Source of the DNA: Paenibacillus pabuli
GTDB lineage: Bacteria > Bacillota > Bacilli > Paenibacillales > Paenibacillaceae
Direction: 5' to 3'
DNA: 64,000 bases
Assembly (NCBI RefSeq): GCF_023101145.1
Contig: NZ_CP073714.1
Coordinates: forward strand, 5,828,001-5,892,000
The notes beneath the pieces are model-generated. The model saw nothing but the letters and a program-made list of their open reading frames with translations. It made no database searches and had not been told where the DNA came from. Both the position numbers and the translations under genes were made by a program. This document shows, piece after piece, positions 24,594 to 33,685 of the stretch; the first letter of the stretch is position 1, and each line of letters begins with the position of its first letter.

Positions 24594-24697
24594 AGTGGTT
24601 CCTCCCGGTGTTGAATTAAAATATGTTGCTCTCCATTTTGACAAATGCATAGTTCAACTTATATAGAAGAGTCCGGTCACCATCTGCCTGACACACA

Positions 24698-25606
24698 TCA
24701 GACTTGATTTTTTCTCGCATTCAGCCACAGCGGTACACGGAACAAAATATTAATGAGCAAGGCCACAAAGATCAGTACAGCCGTTGCCTTTTGTGCAATT
24801 TCTGCGGCATCCGGCACAATCGCTTCCGATTGGATGTACCACAGATGAACGGCAAGAGTCCCACCGGGCGAGAACAGATTGAAGTCCCACATTTCGCCTG
24901 AAGTTGATACCCCTGCAGTTAGGATAATGACTGCACTTTCCCCGAACGCACGACCTGCCGTCAGACAAATGCCCGTCATGATTCCGTTCAGGGCTACAGG
25001 CAGCAATACATGACGGATCGTCTGCAGATGGGTGGAGCCGAGGGCAAAGGAAGCATTGCGGAGCTCAACCGGAACTGTACGAATGGATTCCTCTGTCACC
25101 CTGGTGAGCACTGGCAGGTTCAGAAAAGCCAGACTGACAGCGGCGCCCAGAATCGTAAGACCTATCTCAAAATACTCTACAAACAGCGCAATGCCGAACA
25201 ATCCAAAGATAATGGATGGAACAGACGACAGCCCCTCCACGCAAATCCGCACGATCTCCATGACCTTGTTGTTTGGGGCAAACTCCGCCAGGTAAATCCC
25301 GGCTGCCATACCGATTGGGATGGAGATCAGAAGAGAGAGAATCAGCACATAGAACGAGTTGAACAATGCCGGCCCAATCCCTCCTCCTTCCTCAATCTCA
25401 CTTGGAACACCATATAGAAAGTCCCAGCTCAACAAGGGCAAGCCTTTTTCCAGAAGAAGAAATAACAGTCCAACTATAAACAAAATGACGACAATGCCAA
25501 CGCCCCACACCATGCCCGTAAAAATCCGGTCCAACAGTGTGGATGAACCTCTTCGTTTGCCAAAGGAATAGGAAGGGATACCTTCTGCCTGTTTCTTCAC
25601 ACTCAT
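24698..25606 (-). CDS. pstA: Phosphate ABC transporter permease PstA
   Basis: A 302-residue inner-membrane permease with six helices. PIGMAAGIYLAEFAPN and the EAA-like loop (VPVELRNASFALGSTHLQTIRHVLLPVALNGI) are those of PstA. Its start overlaps the pstC stop by four bases (ATGA), a sign of translational coupling. With PstC it forms the channel of the phosphate importer energised by PstB. Confidence 0.95.
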   Translation of the reverse strand: MSVKKQAEGIPSYSFGKRRGSSTLLDRIFTGMVWGVGIVVILFIVGLLFLLLEKGLPLLSWDFLYGVPSEIEEGGGIGPALFNSFYVLILSLLISIPIGMAAGIYLAEFAPNNKVMEIVRICVEGLSSVPSIIFGLFGIALFVEYFEIGLTILGAAVSLAFLNLPVLTRVTEESIRTVPVELRNASFALGSTHLQTIRHVLLPVALNGIMTGICLTAGRAFGESAVIILTAGVSTSGEMWDFNLFSPGGTLAVHLWYIQSEAIVPDAAEIAQKATAVLIFVALLINILFRVPLWLNARKNQV

Positions 25607-26571
25607 GTGTTATGGCCCCCTCTCTTCTGAAGCATTCTAACTGCGACGATCATCAGGATGGAAATGGCGAGCAGGATAAAGCCCATCATGTACAGCCCGT
25701 GATTCCAGGTGGAATCAAATTCGACACTAGAGATTTGCATGACGATATTACTTGTCAGTACCGCTGTTGGCGTGAACAGACTATTGGCGAGCTGCGCCGT
25801 ATTGCCGATAACCATCACCACCGCCATCGTCTCTCCAATGGCACGTGTCATCCCAAGAATAACGGCGTACATAATTCCGCTTCTTGCAGCAGGCAAAACA
25901 ACACGTATAACGGTTTGAAACCGGTTGGCGCCAAGTGCATACGCTGCGTCCCGATACTTGTTCGGTACAGCAGATATCGCATCATCACTGATCCGGCTAA
26001 TGGTAGGAAGCACCATGATCGTCAATACAATGGATGCCGCGAGTAAACCATCCGCCAGATCATGTCCACTGAGATCCCGGAGCCAGGGGATGAGAATGGT
26101 CAGTCCCAGAAAACCGTAAACTACAGAAGGAATGCCTACCAACAAATCCAGAACTGGACGCAGCATTTGACGGAGCCACTTGGGAGTCATTTCGGCTAGA
26201 AATACCGCAATGATCACCGAGATTGGAACAGCAAACAGCATGGTGAGTCCCGTAAGTGCCAGTGTTCCCAGAATAAAGATCAGCGCGCCGTAATGCTCAT
26301 TTTCCGGGTCCCAGTTGGTGGAGAAAAAGAATTCGCGGAGTGAAACATCCGCAAAGGTCAGAACGCCCGTACGAAGCATCAGGACCAAAATGCATAACAG
26401 AACCAGACAAACGAACAATGTACTGCCAATACAGATCATGCGAAACAGTTTATTGGACCATCTTAAACGCGCCTTACGGTCAAACCGGGTCCCTGATCCG
26501 GGAGCCTTGCCGATACTTGGACCAAGCTCACTCGGAGCAGGGCTGTTCGTGGATGGATTCAAATCGATCAT
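25603..26571 (-). CDS. pstC: Phosphate ABC transporter permease PstC
   Basis: A 322-residue permease. After an unusually long N-terminal cytoplasmic tail (about 40 residues, rich in Pro and Ser) come six helices with VPISVIIAVFLAEMTPKWLR and the coupling loop VPNKYRDAAYALGANRFQTVIRVVLPAARSGI. It pairs with PstA. The ATG at 26571 has AGGAAGAG upstream. It follows pstS after a 107-base gap that contains a stable hairpin. Confidence 0.95.
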   Translation of the reverse strand: MIDLNPSTNSPAPSELGPSIGKAPGSGTRFDRKARLRWSNKLFRMICIGSTLFVCLVLLCILVLMLRTGVLTFADVSLREFFFSTNWDPENEHYGALIFILGTLALTGLTMLFAVPISVIIAVFLAEMTPKWLRQMLRPVLDLLVGIPSVVYGFLGLTILIPWLRDLSGHDLADGLLAASIVLTIMVLPTISRISDDAISAVPNKYRDAAYALGANRFQTVIRVVLPAARSGIMYAVILGMTRAIGETMAVVMVIGNTAQLANSLFTPTAVLTSNIVMQISSVEFDSTWNHGLYMMGFILLAISILMIVAVRMLQKRGGHNT

Positions 26572-26597
26572 GAAGGGCTCTTCCTTTCACATAGAGA

Positions 26598-26630
26598 AGC
26601 CAGCTTGGCGACCGTGCGCAGAAGCTGGCT
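26598..26630 (-). other. Hairpin between pstS and pstC
   Basis: AGCCAGCTT (26622-26630 on the minus strand) and AAGCTGGCT (26598-26606) form a perfect nine-base stem with a 15-base loop and no T-run. In other bacteria such stems after pstS stabilise the pstS message or partly terminate, giving excess binding protein; that role is inferred here. Confidence 0.55.
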
Positions 26631-26678
26631 ATCCCTTTCCTTATGAAATACGAGAATGACGAACGTTCGCAGCTTTCG

Positions 26679-27542
26679 TTATTTTACGGCAGCAAGCGGA
26701 ATGAATTTCAGCTTTTTCAGGGAACCGTTCTGGAACTTGCTGCTTTGGATATACTCGATAAACGCTTTGGTTGCTCCAGTAGGTTGGCCTTTGGTCATGT
26801 AATATCCAATGCCCCATACTTTGTATGTTTTGTTCAGGACGTTTTTCTCCGTTGGTGCCACACCATTGATGGATACAGCCTTCATTTTGCTAGTTACATA
26901 AGGAAGGTCAATATAACCGATTGCATTTGGCGTCGTTTCAATCGTTGTTTTCATATCACCGCTGGAGCCAACCTCTTTGTAGTTGTCCCCTTTGCTCATG
27001 AAGTCCTTGCCATCCAGTGCTTTTTGTTGGAAGTTAACCCGTGTACCGGAACCAAATTTACGGTTAACTACAACGATGTTGGCATCCGATCCGCCGACTT
27101 CCTTCCAGTTTGTCACTTTGCCGGAGAAGATGTCCTGCAGTTGTTTGGTTGTAAGATTGCTTACACCCACATTGGTATTAACGACCGCCGTGAACACTGT
27201 TACAGCTACCGGATTGGCCACCAGGCCATCAAATTTCTTGAAGCCAGGTACATCTTTGGATGCATCCCAGTCAACAGCGCCAATATCCGCGATCCCTTTA
27301 CGAACGGATTGAGGACCTGTGATGGAACCTGCTGCGGAAGCCGAGATTTTAACTTTTGGATTATCCTTTTTGAATTCGCTCGCAGCTTGAAGTGTCAGTG
27401 GAAGCAATGCGGAGGAACCATTAATGACAATTTTGCCTTTCTCCGTGCTCTTGGCAGCGGATGCTGTTGTTGCGCCGCCCAGTCCACCAATTAAAGATAC
27501 AGCCATAAGCATTGCTGTGAAGGGTTTGATCCATTTTTTCAT
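26679..27542 (-). CDS. pstS: Phosphate-binding protein PstS
   Basis: A 287-residue type-2 periplasmic-binding-fold protein. GSSALLPL near the start of the mature part and RKFGSGTRVNFQ are the phosphate-contact motifs of PstS; LTTKQLQDIFSGKVTNWKEVGG is the family's central signature. The signal peptide (MKKWIKPFTAMLMAVSLIGG ... TTASAAK) lacks a lipobox cysteine, so the protein appears to be cleaved by signal peptidase I and not lipid-anchored, which is uncommon in monoderms. The start has GAGAGGAG upstream. It lies 55 bases after the copper-amine-oxidase-N/propeller gene. Confidence 0.93.
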   Translation of the reverse strand: MKKWIKPFTAMLMAVSLIGGLGGATTASAAKSTEKGKIVINGSSALLPLTLQAASEFKKDNPKVKISASAAGSITGPQSVRKGIADIGAVDWDASKDVPGFKKFDGLVANPVAVTVFTAVVNTNVGVSNLTTKQLQDIFSGKVTNWKEVGGSDANIVVVNRKFGSGTRVNFQQKALDGKDFMSKGDNYKEVGSSGDMKTTIETTPNAIGYIDLPYVTSKMKAVSINGVAPTEKNVLNKTYKVWGIGYYMTKGQPTGATKAFIEYIQSSKFQNGSLKKLKFIPLAAVK

Positions 27543-27597
27543 GTTAACTAAACTCCTCTCGAATTAAAAAGCTTGTGTTCATACTTGATACAAAACA

Positions 27598-28998
27598 TTA
27601 CTTCGTAACGGCTCTCCAGCTGCCGCCAGCTTGTACCAGAACCCGGCCGTTCTCAACCACAGAGATTTGTGATCCGGCAACTGCGATGGATGATACATCG
27701 GAAGATACGGTGTACAGCTTGGTTTGTTTGCCAGTTAACGGGTCGATCGAAAGGATCACGCTGCTGTTGTCATCCTGAGCCGCCAGAACATACAAAATGC
27801 CACCTGACAGAATAGCTTGTTCTACATCGTACTCGGCATACACTGGCGTAGACTTTTGTGATGAATCCACAGACAGCAATGATGCTTTACCGTCTTCGGA
27901 AGGTACACTCACGTAGTAGGCTTTCTGTCCATCAGCAGACCATACAAATACCTTGTCGTCAGTGGATGTTGTAAGCTTCACCGCTTCCGGTTTCGAATCT
28001 CCTTTGTTATACGAAAATATTTGCTGTTGATTGGATGAGAAATCAATGGAGACATTGTCTTCATCCACATTGGTTGTATCCGAAGTTACGGTACCAAGTG
28101 TTGTTACGGTATAGATGAATTTCTTGCCGTCAGCAGAAACATTCAGGTTTTCCTTATAATCTACCTTGTCTTCGACCACTTTCGTAATCGCGCCATCCGC
28201 CAGATTCAGCTTGGCAATCACGGACCCTTTATCCCCTTGCAGGAAGTAGATTGCACTCCCGTCAGCAGACCATACCAACTCAGGCTTGATGCTGTTGTCG
28301 CTCGTGATCAGTTTGGAAGCCTTGGTCTTCAGATCAATAACATAAACGGCTCCCTCGGCATTCGTATACGCCGCTTGATCACCACTTGGCGAAATAACGA
28401 GATCCGATCCACCGTCTGTCGTTAACAACAACTCGTATTTGCCGCTTGTTGTATTCACGAGATAATCGTTTCTGCCATTGTTGTCGCTCTTGGAGACAAT
28501 CAGCTTATCCGCTCCGGCAAAACGGGGATTCTCGACTTCATCGATCAAGGATACCGTACTGATCTCAAGCAGTCCGTTACGCTTGACGATCGTACCTCCA
28601 ACGCCCGACACCAGTGGGCGAAGAGCGATGTAACTTGTACCACCGATGATGGTTATCGGTTGATTCAGATTCACTTTGACATCATCTACCACGATTTGTT
28701 TACTATTGTTTTGGAGTGTCACACTGTGATCATTTAGCTTGATCACCGTTGTTCCGCTATGTACTTCGGCTTGTGCGCCGATGGCTTTGATCACATCCCG
28801 AAGTGACACAAGTGTCTCCCCATTTTTAACGATGGAACGAACGACGACACTGTTACCGTTTATTGTAAGCGTGGAATTTTGCACCTGAGCTGCATTAGCC
28901 GCAGGTTTTACTGCAGGAGCAGCCGATACTGCACTAACCACAGAAGTACCTAACACTGTTGCTACCATGGACACCACTAACACCTTTTTCATTGACAT
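27598..28998 (-). CDS. Exported copper-amine-oxidase-N domain / beta-propeller protein in pst operon
   Basis: A 466-residue exported protein. The signal peptide (VLVVSMVATVLGTSVVSAVSAAP) is followed by a stalk domain of the copper amine oxidase N-terminal type (about residues 35-145; GETLVSLRDVIKAIGAQ and IALRPLVSGVGG). This domain is widespread in Paenibacillus surface proteins and has no amine oxidase activity by itself. The rest consists of TolB/WD40-like blades (SPSGDQAAYT, VWSADGSAIYF, VWSADGQKAYY). The gene is first in line behind a PhoP box and 55 bases before pstS, so it is part of the phosphate-starvation response. A scaffold or binding role at the wall is inference. Confidence 0.8.
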   Translation of the reverse strand: MSMKKVLVVSMVATVLGTSVVSAVSAAPAVKPAANAAQVQNSTLTINGNSVVVRSIVKNGETLVSLRDVIKAIGAQAEVHSGTTVIKLNDHSVTLQNNSKQIVVDDVKVNLNQPITIIGGTSYIALRPLVSGVGGTIVKRNGLLEISTVSLIDEVENPRFAGADKLIVSKSDNNGRNDYLVNTTSGKYELLLTTDGGSDLVISPSGDQAAYTNAEGAVYVIDLKTKASKLITSDNSIKPELVWSADGSAIYFLQGDKGSVIAKLNLADGAITKVVEDKVDYKENLNVSADGKKFIYTVTTLGTVTSDTTNVDEDNVSIDFSSNQQQIFSYNKGDSKPEAVKLTTSTDDKVFVWSADGQKAYYVSVPSEDGKASLLSVDSSQKSTPVYAEYDVEQAILSGGILYVLAAQDDNSSVILSIDPLTGKQTKLYTVSSDVSSIAVAGSQISVVENGRVLVQAGGSWRAVTK

Positions 28999-29151
28999 TG
29001 GCTCTTGTCACCCTTCTCTATTCCATTTAATTTGCCTTGTTTGTCATGCCCTGCTGTCTGGTATTCTGCATGTATCGTCTTTATGAGAGCTTGTCCGGCT
29101 CATCCCCCCAAACTTCCACGTTCATAGTAAAAATGACCTATCACGATTGTA

Positions 29152-29205
29152 ATTATAGGAGAGATTTGTAAACGGGAAATCCTGGAATTGTTAACGAATT
29201 GTCAA
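29152..29205 (-). promoter_or_regulatory. PhoP box and -10 of the pst operon
   Basis: On the minus strand TTGACA (29205-29200), TTAACA (29194-29189) and TTTACA (29172-29167) are spaced in register with an 11-base period; the position between (AGGATT) is degenerate. This is the TT(A/T/C)ACA direct-repeat pattern bound by PhoP in bacilli. A TATAAT -10 follows at 29157-29152. Confidence 0.75.
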
Positions 29206-29220
29206 TGTTTTCATAAATAC

Positions 29221-29262
29221 AAAAAAAAGAGTCGATGGAATATGATCCATGACTCGTTTTTT
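29221..29262. terminator. Bidirectional terminator-like hairpin
   Basis: GAGTCGATGGA and TCCATGACTC (29229-29254) form a stem flanked by eight A on the left and seven T on the right. On the minus strand it ends the kinase/regulator operon whose last gene stops at 29306. Confidence 0.7.
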
Positions 29263-29305
29263 TGAGAGGTAAAATGCGGCTCCAGTATCAGAACATGTTG
29301 ATTCT

Positions 29306-30436
29306 TCAGACCTCAATCTGTTCATATAATTGTCTCGTGACAAGGGAAGGCTGAATGTTAAGCTCGGTCAATCTTTCTTTGAGATTGCGGTAGATCCGCA
29401 GCACATGATCGTGTTTACCCATGTACAAGTACGCCTGCATGGCACGACGATAGGCTTCTTCTTCATATGGCGATTGACTGATTGCACGTTCTGCTGCCTC
29501 TGCTGCTTTTCTGCCGTTATGGGAATCCAGATATTTCTCGGAAAGCTTCAGTTTAAGCTCCAGTGAAAATTGCTCTAGCCGATGACTTAGCTCCACTATC
29601 CATGGATAATCCTCCTGAGGTAACAGTTCGTCCTGGTACAAATGTAAGGTTTGCTCGATTAGAGATATCGGCATATCTGCTTCTTGCTCCATCCTGAACA
29701 AAATGTCCAGAAAATCATATACGTCTGCTCTGATCCGTTCCTTATCCAGGATATAGTGCTCACTTTTATATCTCAACAAATGTTCAATACCCATGTTCCG
29801 CAAATTTTTCCGTAACAGGCTCACACAGGTGTGCAAATAAATTTTGGCTTTCTCATAAGGTTCATCAGGCCATAACTTTTCGATAATGCGATCCCGGTGA
29901 ACTGCACTTGTCGCAGGGTTATTCAGCAGCAAATACGCAAAAAGCTCTTTCTCTTTGGATGTTCGCCACATCATCGTCTTTCCATTGGTGATTGCAACAC
30001 GGAATGTTCCAAGCAATTGGACAAACAACTTGTCCGTATTATCAGTGTTGACGGCAACGGGCTCCGTGGGTATGTTCTTCTCCTTTATCAATCGCTCAAT
30101 GGTCCGTGACAAGCGCTCCATCTCGATCGGTTTGAGCAGGTAATCCAGTGCTTCATGTTCGAAAGCGGCTACAGCATACTGATCATAAGCAGTCGTGAAC
30201 ACGATCAAGGCATCCGGTTCCACCTCGTGTATGTTTGCCGCTAGCTCCAATCCGCTCATTCCTGGCATCTCAATATCCAGAAACCAGATGTCCGGGTGAA
30301 TGTTCCGAAGTGCAGCAAGCGCATCGAAGCCATTTGCCGCACGCCCTGCGACGTGTACTTTACCTGTTCGAGCAAGGAACATTTCCAGCATATTCAAAGC
30401 ATGCGGCTCGTCGTCCACCAAATACGCTTGCATCAC
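29306..30436 (-). CDS. Response regulator with receiver and BTAD (SARP-like) domains
   Basis: A 376-residue regulator. The receiver domain (1-125) has the acidic pair VDDE, phosphoacceptor D54 in WFLDIEMPGMSG, and KP in LLKPIEM. An OmpR/SARP-like DNA-binding segment follows (about 140-235; FRVAITNGKTMMWRTSKEKELFAYLLL, LWPDEPYEKAKIYLHTCVSLLRKNL). A bacterial transcriptional activator domain with TPR-like helices completes it (240-376; ADVYDFLDILF ... AAERAISQSPYEEEAYRRAMQAYL). A GTG at 30436 directly before ATG 30433 is the start region, after GGAGGAACC. It is 23 bases downstream of the hybrid kinase and is surely its partner. Target genes are unknown; the cohesin/dockerin operon next door is a candidate. 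Confidence 0.9.
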   Translation of the reverse strand: MMQAYLVDDEPHALNMLEMFLARTGKVHVAGRAANGFDALAALRNIHPDIWFLDIEMPGMSGLELAANIHEVEPDALIVFTTAYDQYAVAAFEHEALDYLLKPIEMERLSRTIERLIKEKNIPTEPVAVNTDNTDKLFVQLLGTFRVAITNGKTMMWRTSKEKELFAYLLLNNPATSAVHRDRIIEKLWPDEPYEKAKIYLHTCVSLLRKNLRNMGIEHLLRYKSEHYILDKERIRADVYDFLDILFRMEQEADMPISLIEQTLHLYQDELLPQEDYPWIVELSHRLEQFSLELKLKLSEKYLDSHNGRKAAEAAERAISQSPYEEEAYRRAMQAYLYMGKHDHVLRIYRNLKERLTELNIQPSLVTRQLYEQIEV

Positions 30437-30459
30437 TACAGGTTCCTCCTTCCCTTCAT

Positions 30460-33400
30460 TTATTGGTATGGAAATTCAATCGTTATCTTCGTCCCGTGAC
30501 CTTGTTCACTCTTGATCACAGGTGCTTGTCCGTTCATGTGTTTCAACCGCCTCTGTACATTTTGCAAGCCAATTCCCTGTTCGGCATGACTTCTGTCCAG
30601 AATACTTGCGGCTTGCTCAGGAGACATGCCAACTCCATCATCCTCAACCACAACTTGAACCCGATTTTCACATTTTCGAATGAATAGCCGAACTGTTCCT
30701 CCATCAATCTTCTTCGACACCCCATGTCGGATAGCATTCTCCACCAGCGGTTCGATGAGGAGGGGCATCACTTTACAGGAATACAATGATCTGTCCACAT
30801 CCAATTCAATCTGAAGACGTGAAGCGAAGCGCTCCTGTTCGATCTCCACATAGGCCTGAATCAACTCCATCTCCTTGCTGAGCGGAATCAATTCCTCCGA
30901 GTTATCCAGATGAAAAAGAATTCGCAAATATCGACTGAAGCTGCCTAACAGCTCTCCCGCTCTAGGCCCGTCTGTGAAGCATAATGACATAATCGTTCCC
31001 AAGGCATTATACAGAAAATGCGGTTTGATCTGTGAACGAAGAAACGCCATTTCGTTGTTCGCTGCTTCCTTCACCAGCCGTTTCATCCCGAGCAAGGTAT
31101 GTACTCGGACCAGAATTTCACCCGCATCCAGCGGGCGTGTAATAAAATCGTTGCCTCCTGCCTTAATGCATGCCTCAATATCCGCTGGTGTACTGCGCAT
31201 GTTGATAAACAGAACCGGCAGATCCACCTGGCTGAATTCCAGCCGAATCTGTTTACACACCTCATAACCGGTAACCGCAGGCAGCATCGCATCCACGATG
31301 ACGAGATCGGGCAGCTTGCCGCTTGCAAGTAGCGATTGCACCTCCATGTCGGAGTCCGCAAAACTCACTTGAAAACCTTCTGTAGAAAGTAATGTATTCA
31401 GGTGCTCCATGTCCACAAGATCGGTTGTTGCAATCAATATGGCTGCTGAAGCGTTGCCGGACGGCAATCCCGATAAATCCTCTCTGAGCTTCTCCTGAGA
31501 TACTGCAGTCTCTATGACGTTCTCCATGCCAGCATCTTCTGCGGATGGAAGCTCGATCTGAATTGATTCTAATTCATCGTTGACGCTAAGCTGGCCCCCC
31601 ATAATGCTGACAAGCTCTGCTGCAACAGACAAGCCTGCTGAACCGTTATACATACTCTCTAAATCAGGGCGTTCTTCTGTCCCCAATCGGGTAATCTGTT
31701 CCGTATGTTCCTCGAAACGAAGTATAATCCGCACTCGCTCTTGATGCCGCTCGCACTCGAATACCAGCTCCCTGTGGCTATGCTGACCAATCATATGATA
31801 GACAAGGTTGTACAGCACTTGCAGCAGACGGCTCTCGTCTGCCATAACATAGCGGGCCTCAGGCTCCAGCCTGCGTGCCATAACGATTCCTTTTCCCGTA
31901 GCCAGAAACCCGAGCACCTCCGTGACCAACGAAAGACAGGATACCAGATCAACAGTGCCTACCCCAATCTTCATATTACCGTCTCTAAAACGGGACATAT
32001 CGATTAAATCATTCACAAGATTGGACATCCGGTATGATGTATTGCGTATGAGTTGAAGCTTACTTCGAATTTCGGTCTCATTCGTGCGTCTCAACGACGT
32101 TCCCAGAAGAGAACGGGATAAATGAATGATGCTGTGAAGCGGCGAGTTCAGCTCATGCGATGTCAGCAGCAAAAACTCATCCTTTACCTTATCCGATAAT
32201 TGGAGCTGCTGCGTAAGCTGCTGCATCGCATCATAAGCTCCGACATATTGATAGATGAGGAGCACGGCGAAGACACTCAAAATAACTAATGTTGTACAAT
32301 TCAGTAAAATCTGACTCACCGGGTACCACGTTACGAGGATGCCAAGAACGTAGTTTACAAGCATAAGCCAGATACATGTGATGAGCAGTTGTAACTGGGA
32401 ACGACTCTTGCTCTCATATTTCTTCAGAACATAGTGATGCAGAATGACAGCAAAGGCTACAGCATAAGACAACAGGTTAACAATATACATGCCTTCCTGA
32501 ATGGAAGAATACACTCGAAATGGGGATATCATGATCAGGACGACGTATAGAGCAAGCAGAACACTTGGCAGCTGAAGCCATCTTCTGATCGTTTGCCCCA
32601 GTCCAGGGGCAAGTTTCCATGTAATCATGCTAACAACGACGGATACACCATATACCGCTGCATATTTCATTTTGAAGGCGAACTCAAAGGGAATTCCCGG
32701 CGCAAGCTGTAACAACAGACGCTCCCCATTCGTCACCACAATGACGGCAAAACCCAAGAAAAATAGCGCGTAAAGCAACTGAATTCGATCACGATGAAGA
32801 CGAAGATAGAGATAAAAAAACAGCAGACCAAAGATGACTACAATCCCCATAATGAACAGCTCCAGTCCAGACTGAATCATCGTTCTTCTTTCAATCTGAC
32901 TGGCATACCCCAGTTCAATCGAGTTGTAGATGCCACCGCTGCGAAAATCAAAATTAGCTACCTGTAACACAATTTCGAGCTCTGCTTGTTCCGTATGAAA
33001 ATAAATCGTATATGGCTCATTACGTGGTTTATAAGATGCCGCAGATGTGCCGGGTAGCCCTGATCGACTCATCAGCTGCCCATCCAGATACATCGCATCC
33101 GCGAATCGAACATACCGTTTGGCAATTGCTAGATGCTCCCCTTGAGGCACATTCCGCACAATCAGGCGATAGGTCCCATACCCCTTCCCGCTCATTGGAT
33201 AGCCTTGATTGATCACATCCTCATCCCAGTTACCAGGCACTTGCATCATAATGGGCTTGATACGTGTTAGATGGATCTGCTGTGGTGAAAGCAGCTGCTC
33301 AGGATAGAACTCCCATTCTCCATCCAATGGAATAATGGTATGGCTGGTCCATGAGAAGTCTGCCAGCTCCAGAGTCCCCTGCTTGGCAACAGGCGTCTCT

Positions 33401-33495
33401 CGTCCACCCCCGATCTGCAACACAACCACGAGTGCGAGCAGCATTGTCATTAATCCAACCCCTAACAAAAACCGATCCTTTCTGATGACAGTCAT
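30460..33495 (-). CDS. Hybrid histidine kinase with 7TMR-DISM sensor and two kinase modules
   Basis: A 1011-residue membrane sensor. After an N-terminal helix, an extracellular carbohydrate-binding-like 7TMR-DISM domain (about 35-200; IPLDGEWEFYPEQLL, VPGNW) and seven membrane helices (205-420) come four modules. A HisKA domain has H447 in SHELNSPL, with a poorly conserved HATPase part (555-650). A receiver (684-805) has D735 in VDAMLP, but Arg in ITRPLD replaces the usual Lys. A second, LytS/YehU-type kinase has H826 in KPHFLYNAL and an ATPase domain with EPLVENAIRHG and GIGLQNVQRRL. Two histidines and an internal receiver suggest a phosphorelay to the adjoining receiver-BTAD protein. The start ATG is close to AAGGAG (two bases), so the exact first codon is uncertain. 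Confidence 0.9.
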   Translation of the reverse strand: MTVIRKDRFLLGVGLMTMLLALVVVLQIGGGRETPVAKQGTLELADFSWTSHTIIPLDGEWEFYPEQLLSPQQIHLTRIKPIMMQVPGNWDEDVINQGYPMSGKGYGTYRLIVRNVPQGEHLAIAKRYVRFADAMYLDGQLMSRSGLPGTSAASYKPRNEPYTIYFHTEQAELEIVLQVANFDFRSGGIYNSIELGYASQIERRTMIQSGLELFIMGIVVIFGLLFFYLYLRLHRDRIQLLYALFFLGFAVIVVTNGERLLLQLAPGIPFEFAFKMKYAAVYGVSVVVSMITWKLAPGLGQTIRRWLQLPSVLLALYVVLIMISPFRVYSSIQEGMYIVNLLSYAVAFAVILHHYVLKKYESKSRSQLQLLITCIWLMLVNYVLGILVTWYPVSQILLNCTTLVILSVFAVLLIYQYVGAYDAMQQLTQQLQLSDKVKDEFLLLTSHELNSPLHSIIHLSRSLLGTSLRRTNETEIRSKLQLIRNTSYRMSNLVNDLIDMSRFRDGNMKIGVGTVDLVSCLSLVTEVLGFLATGKGIVMARRLEPEARYVMADESRLLQVLYNLVYHMIGQHSHRELVFECERHQERVRIILRFEEHTEQITRLGTEERPDLESMYNGSAGLSVAAELVSIMGGQLSVNDELESIQIELPSAEDAGMENVIETAVSQEKLREDLSGLPSGNASAAILIATTDLVDMEHLNTLLSTEGFQVSFADSDMEVQSLLASGKLPDLVIVDAMLPAVTGYEVCKQIRLEFSQVDLPVLFINMRSTPADIEACIKAGGNDFITRPLDAGEILVRVHTLLGMKRLVKEAANNEMAFLRSQIKPHFLYNALGTIMSLCFTDGPRAGELLGSFSRYLRILFHLDNSEELIPLSKEMELIQAYVEIEQERFASRLQIELDVDRSLYSCKVMPLLIEPLVENAIRHGVSKKIDGGTVRLFIRKCENRVQVVVEDDGVGMSPEQAASILDRSHAEQGIGLQNVQRRLKHMNGQAPVIKSEQGHGTKITIEFPYQ

Positions 33496-33590
33496 CTCTC
33501 CTTCTTCCGTAGCAGCTACCTCTCAATATAGCGTAATTTTCGCACTCACGCTTGATGCTGTCCATCCTTTTTCAAAGCTAGGATATAACG

Positions 33591-33618
33591 ATGAAAAAAA
33601 GGCATCCGCAGATGCCTC
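33591..33618 (-). terminator. Intrinsic terminator of the cohesin/dockerin operon
   Basis: GGCATC (33601-33606) and GATGCC (33611-33616) pair with a four-base loop; on the minus strand eight T follow. Confidence 0.8.
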
Positions 33619-33685
33619 CTGGATTTCATCTGATCACGCTCGTCCTAGCTTAGGATAGGAACAAGCATGATCAGCACTCAACATT

